Below, piece by piece: positions 61,608 to 64,000 of a DNA stretch of 64,000 nt. The translations under genes and the position numbers were made by a program. Source of the stretch: Streptomyces chrestomyceticus JCM 4735. Lineage in GTDB: Bacteria > Actinomycetota > Actinomycetes > Streptomycetales > Streptomycetaceae. The stretch's first letter is position 1. The number at the start of each line of letters is the position of its first letter. The notes beneath the pieces are model-generated. The model worked only from the letters and a program-made list of their open reading frames with translations, had not been told where the DNA came from and made no database searches. Location of the stretch: positions 4,340,001 to 4,404,000 of the forward strand of contig NZ_BHZC01000001.1 in assembly GCF_003865135.1 (NCBI RefSeq), given 5' to 3'.

Positions 61608-62583
61608 GCGGTGGACTCTCCCGTGGTCGTGGGCGGGCTCGGGGGCGGCGTGGCGGCCGGGCTCCCGGTCGCGGACGGTCCGGCGGCGGAACTTCCGGGC
61701 GCGGGCGCGGCGGCCGGGTGAGGTGCTTGGTGAACTCCTCGTGCCCCGGCCAGCTCAGGACGATCTCCCCGTCCTTCAGCTCCGCCCGCGCGAGCACCGG
61801 CGTCAGGTCCCGGCCGGCGGCCGCCGCGAGGGCTTCGGCGGCCGTCCCGTACGCCTCCAGGCCGCGCAGCGTCGAGATCGTCGGCGGCATCATCAAGAGC
61901 TCGCCGCGGTCGTAGCCCGCGGCGGCCTCGGCGGGGCGGATCCACACCGTACGGTCGGCCTCCGTGGAGACGTTCCGGGTGCGCTGGCCCTCGGGCAGCA
62001 CCGCCGCGAAGAACCAGGTGTCGTAGCGGCGGGGTTCGAACTCCGGGGTGATCCAGCGGGCCCACGCCCCCAGGAGGTCGCTGCGCAGGACCAGGCCGCG
62101 GCGGTCCAGGAAGTCCGCGAAGGACAGTTCGTGGGCGACCAGCGCCGCGCGGTCCGCGTCCCAGTCGTCGCCGGTGGTGTCGGCGACCACGGTCCCGGCG
62201 GAGGTGCCGGCGAGCAGTACGCCCGCCTCCTCGAAGGTCTCCCGGACGGCCGCGCAGACCACGGCCTGCGCCGCGGCCTCCTCGCCCGCCCCGAAGCCGA
62301 GCCGCCCGGCCCACTCGGTGAGCGAGGGCCCGGCCCAGGCCACCGGCCGCTCGTCGCGCGGGTCGACGGACCCGCCCGGGTAGGCGTACGCGCCGCCGGC
62401 GAAGGCCATGGAGGTACGTCTGCGCAGCATGTGGACGGCGGGACCGCCCGCGTCGGTGTCCCGCAGCAGCAGAACGGTCGCGGCCCGGCGGGGCGCCGCC
62501 GGGGTCAGCTCGCCGTGCGCGAGGGCCCGGATTCGGGCCGGCCATTCCGGCGGGTACCACTGGCCATTGGGGGTCGACGACAT
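61604..62583 (-). CDS. Nudix hydrolase, frame disturbed near its C-terminus
   Basis: ATG 62583 starts a protein of about 325 residues. ATVLLLRDTDAGGPAVHMLRRRTSMAFAGGAYAYPGGSVDP leads to the Nudix box CAAVRETFEEAGVLLAG, in which REx2EEAG is intact. The frame is disturbed near 61716-61718 (a GGG/CCC run): before it the sequence reads EEFTKHLTR, and one extra base gives a Pro/Ala/Thr-rich tail (TPAAAPAPGSS...TTTGESTA) that stops at 61604-61606, overlapping the MBL start. Without the repair the frame would run on through the MBL gene to 60589, which is implausible. Catalytic residues lie upstream of the indel and are unaffected. Confidence 0.82.
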
Positions 62584-62812
62584 GGCCGGATGTTATGCGC
62601 TGGCGCGCGGATGTTCGAGGGGGCGCTTCTTCGGCCACTGTGCGCGGGGGCCGGGTGCGGGGTCGTCCTACGGGGCCGCGGATACGGAGCCGCGGGCACG
62701 GAAACGGGGCGGGCCCGGTTCCCCGGCCCCGCCCCGTTCGTATCCGGTCACACCCGGTCGTACGCGACCCGTACGAAGTCATGCGCGGTCATACGCAGCC
62801 CTGCGCGGAACG

Positions 62813-63277
62813 TCAGTCCGCGACCTCGACCTGCATCTCGACCTCGACCGGCGCGTCGATCGGCAGCACGGCCACACCGACCGCGGAACGGGCGTGCACG
62901 CCCTTGTCGCCCAGCACCTCACCCAGCAGCTCGCTGGCGCCGTTGACGACGCCCGGCTGGCCGGTGAAGTCGGGGGCCGAGGCGACGAAGCCGACGACCT
63001 TGACGACCCGCACGATCTTGTCGAGGTCGCCGACGACGGACTTCACGGCGGCCAGCGCGTTGAGCGCGCAGGTCGCGGCCAGTTCCTTGGCCTGCTCGGG
63101 GCTGACCTCGGCGCCCACCTTGCCGGTGACCGGCAGCGCGCCGTCCACCATCGGCAACTGGCCGGAGGTGTGGACGTACGCGCCCGAGCGCACCGCGGGC
63201 TGGTACGCCGCCAGCGGCGGCACGACCTGCGGCAGCTTCAGGCCGAGCTCGGCGAGCCTGTCCTCCACCGCGCTCAT
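62813..63277 (-). CDS. RidA/YjgF-family protein
   Basis: A 154-residue protein, ATG 63277, preceded by GGGAG. It has the RidA/Rid fold: YQPAVRSGAYVHTSGQLPMVDG, ALNALAAVKSVVGDLDKIVRVVKVVGFVAS, and HARSAVGVAVLPIDAPVEVEMQVEV. The Arg of the enamine-hydrolysing pocket, normally in a C-terminal R-x-x-x-x-V motif, is seen in HARSAVGV. Its 4-base overlap with the small upstream gene (ATGA) shows coupling. These enzymes remove reactive imine/enamine products of amino acid metabolism. Confidence 0.88.
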   Translation of the reverse strand: MSAVEDRLAELGLKLPQVVPPLAAYQPAVRSGAYVHTSGQLPMVDGALPVTGKVGAEVSPEQAKELAATCALNALAAVKSVVGDLDKIVRVVKVVGFVASAPDFTGQPGVVNGASELLGEVLGDKGVHARSAVGVAVLPIDAPVEVEMQVEVAD

Positions 63278-63435
63278 GCCTGCTTCTCCCGCTTCAGGTA
63301 GGCCACCAACTGCTCGGGGTTGTTGGGCCCCGGCACGACCTGGACCAGCTCCCAGCCGTCCTCGCCCCAGGTGTCCAGGATCTGCTTGGTCGCGTGCACG
63401 AGCAGCGGCACGGTCACGTATTCCCACTTGGTCAT
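63274..63435 (-). CDS. DUF4177 family small protein
   Basis: A 53-residue protein, ATG 63435: MTKWEYVTVPLLVHATKQILDTWGEDGWELVQVVPGPN.... The pattern KWEYVTVPL...LDTWGEDGWELVQV is that of DUF4177 domains. Its stop is shared with the ATG of the RidA gene. Function is unknown; the fixed coupling suggests a role with RidA. Confidence 0.85.
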   Translation of the reverse strand: MTKWEYVTVPLLVHATKQILDTWGEDGWELVQVVPGPNNPEQLVAYLKREKQA

Positions 63436-63573
63436 GGGGCCGAGCGTAATGCCTGTACCGGTGGCGCGCGGACGCGGCGGGGCGCCCCGGGCGCGCGGCC
63501 GGTACGCGCCGGTCGCGCGCCCCCGGCGCACAACCCGACGCCGGTCCCGTGCGTAGCCCGCCACCGGACTGGT

Positions 63574-63579
63574 TAGGCT
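63574..63579 (+). promoter_or_regulatory. -10 box of a probably leaderless ArsA-like gene
   Basis: TAGGCT (63574-63579) lies 7 bases before the GTG at 63587. Confidence 0.6.
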
Positions 63580-63586
63580 CCTTGGC

Positions 63587-64000
63587 GTGAGCAGGCTCCA
63601 TGTCGTCAGCGGCAAGGGCGGTACCGGCAAGACCACGGTCGCCGCTGCCCTCGCCCTCGCCCTGGCCACCGAGGGACGCCGTACCCTCCTGGTCGAGGTC
63701 GAGGGCCGGCAGGGCATTGCCCAGGTGTTCGAGACCGAGGCGCTCCCGTACGAGGAGCGCAAGATCGCGGTGGCCCCCGGGCCCGACGGAGGAGGTGTGT
63801 ACGCCCTCGCCATCGACGCCGAGCGGGCGCTCCTGGACTACCTCCAGATGTTCTACAAACTCGGCGGCGCGGGCCGCGCCCTGAAGAAGCTCGGCGCGAT
63901 CGACTTCGCCACGACCATCGCGCCCGGACTGCGGGACGTCCTGCTGACCGGCAAGGCGTGCGAGGCGGTGCGCCGCAAGGACAAGCGCGGCCGGTTCGTC
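63587..64000 (+). CDS. ArsA-like anion-transporting ATPase, 3' partial
   Basis: GTG 63587 starts VSRLHVVSGKGGTGKTTVAAALALALATEGRRTLLVEVEGRQGIAQVF, with the deviant Walker A SGKGGTGKTT complete. The frame stays open to the window end (138 residues seen). It belongs to the ArsA/Get3 group, whose members in actinobacteria are paired near the whiB-like gene wblA; the partner would be beyond the window. Such ATPases transport anions or target tail-anchored proteins; the target is not known here. The TAGGCT-GTG spacing suggests a leaderless transcript. Confidence 0.88.
   Translation, partial: MSRLHVVSGKGGTGKTTVAAALALALATEGRRTLLVEVEGRQGIAQVFETEALPYEERKIAVAPGPDGGGVYALAIDAERALLDYLQMFYKLGGAGRALKKLGAIDFATTIAPGLRDVLLTGKACEAVRRKDKRGRFV

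Noticed and set aside
60589..62583. 664-residue Nudix fusion protein
   Set aside because: The last 340 residues run opposite in frame to a complete MBL hydrolase and are Arg/Pro-rich; a one-base repair gives a normal stop.
1..64000. Ribosomal RNA operon, CRISPR array or complete mobile element
   Set aside because: No rRNA signature, no regular spacer array, and no transposase or integrase-like protein was seen on either strand.

Overview
This 64 kb window is chromosomal DNA from a Streptomyces or a very close relative. GC is very high, third codon positions are almost all G or C, starts are often GTG or TTG, and the gene order (holB, tmk, topA, hppA, bldG with its anti-sigma partner, DECH helicase plus Tad pilus genes, acsA, nhaA, nth, crp, an ArsA-like ATPase) is a conserved Streptomyces core neighbourhood. 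Gene names come from motifs and gene order read by eye; no database search was run.

Region 1 (1-12.7 kb) is accessory. It is a type VII (ESX/WXG100) secretion locus: a MinD-like ATPase whose 5' end lies outside the window, a three-domain EccC ATPase, a conserved partner protein, three small Esx-type proteins, a large polymorphic toxin with a restriction-endonuclease-like C-terminus, and an Imm49-type immunity protein. It is followed by a lower-GC gene with an excisionase-like DNA-binding domain, then tRNA-Thr(CGU). Region 2 (13-30.3 kb) holds a secreted tripeptidyl-aminopeptidase-like hydrolase, the DNA polymerase III delta' subunit, a membrane-domain/thymidylate kinase fusion, topoisomerase I with a lysine-rich tail, several small membrane or secreted proteins, a methyltransferase and a proton-pumping pyrophosphatase.

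Region 3 (31.3-42.6 kb) holds bldG and its anti-sigma partner, then the 'helicase/secretion neighbourhood': a DECH helicase plus a tightly overlapping Tad-type pilus operon (CpaE-like, TadA, TadB, TadC, a DUF4244-type pilin, TadE, TadG-like), ending at a HAD phosphatase. Region 4 (43-64 kb) is core metabolism and regulation: a Fic-like remnant protein, a CooC-like ATPase, a deacetylase-like lipoprotein, a SulP/carbonic anhydrase fusion, acsA, nhaA, a holin-like protein coupled to an epoxide-hydrolase-like enzyme, a MarP-type protease, two Nudix enzymes, nth, crp, agmatine deiminase facing a TetR regulator across a perfect palindrome, an MBL hydrolase, RidA and the start of an ArsA-like ATPase.

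Six genes carry an apparent small indel that splits an otherwise clean reading frame (near 308, 9171, 26568, 35015, 35591 and 61716). At least four of these fall in C or G runs. That pattern looks more like uncorrected homopolymer errors in the source assembly than six real pseudogenes, so frameshifted genes here should be treated as probably intact until checked.
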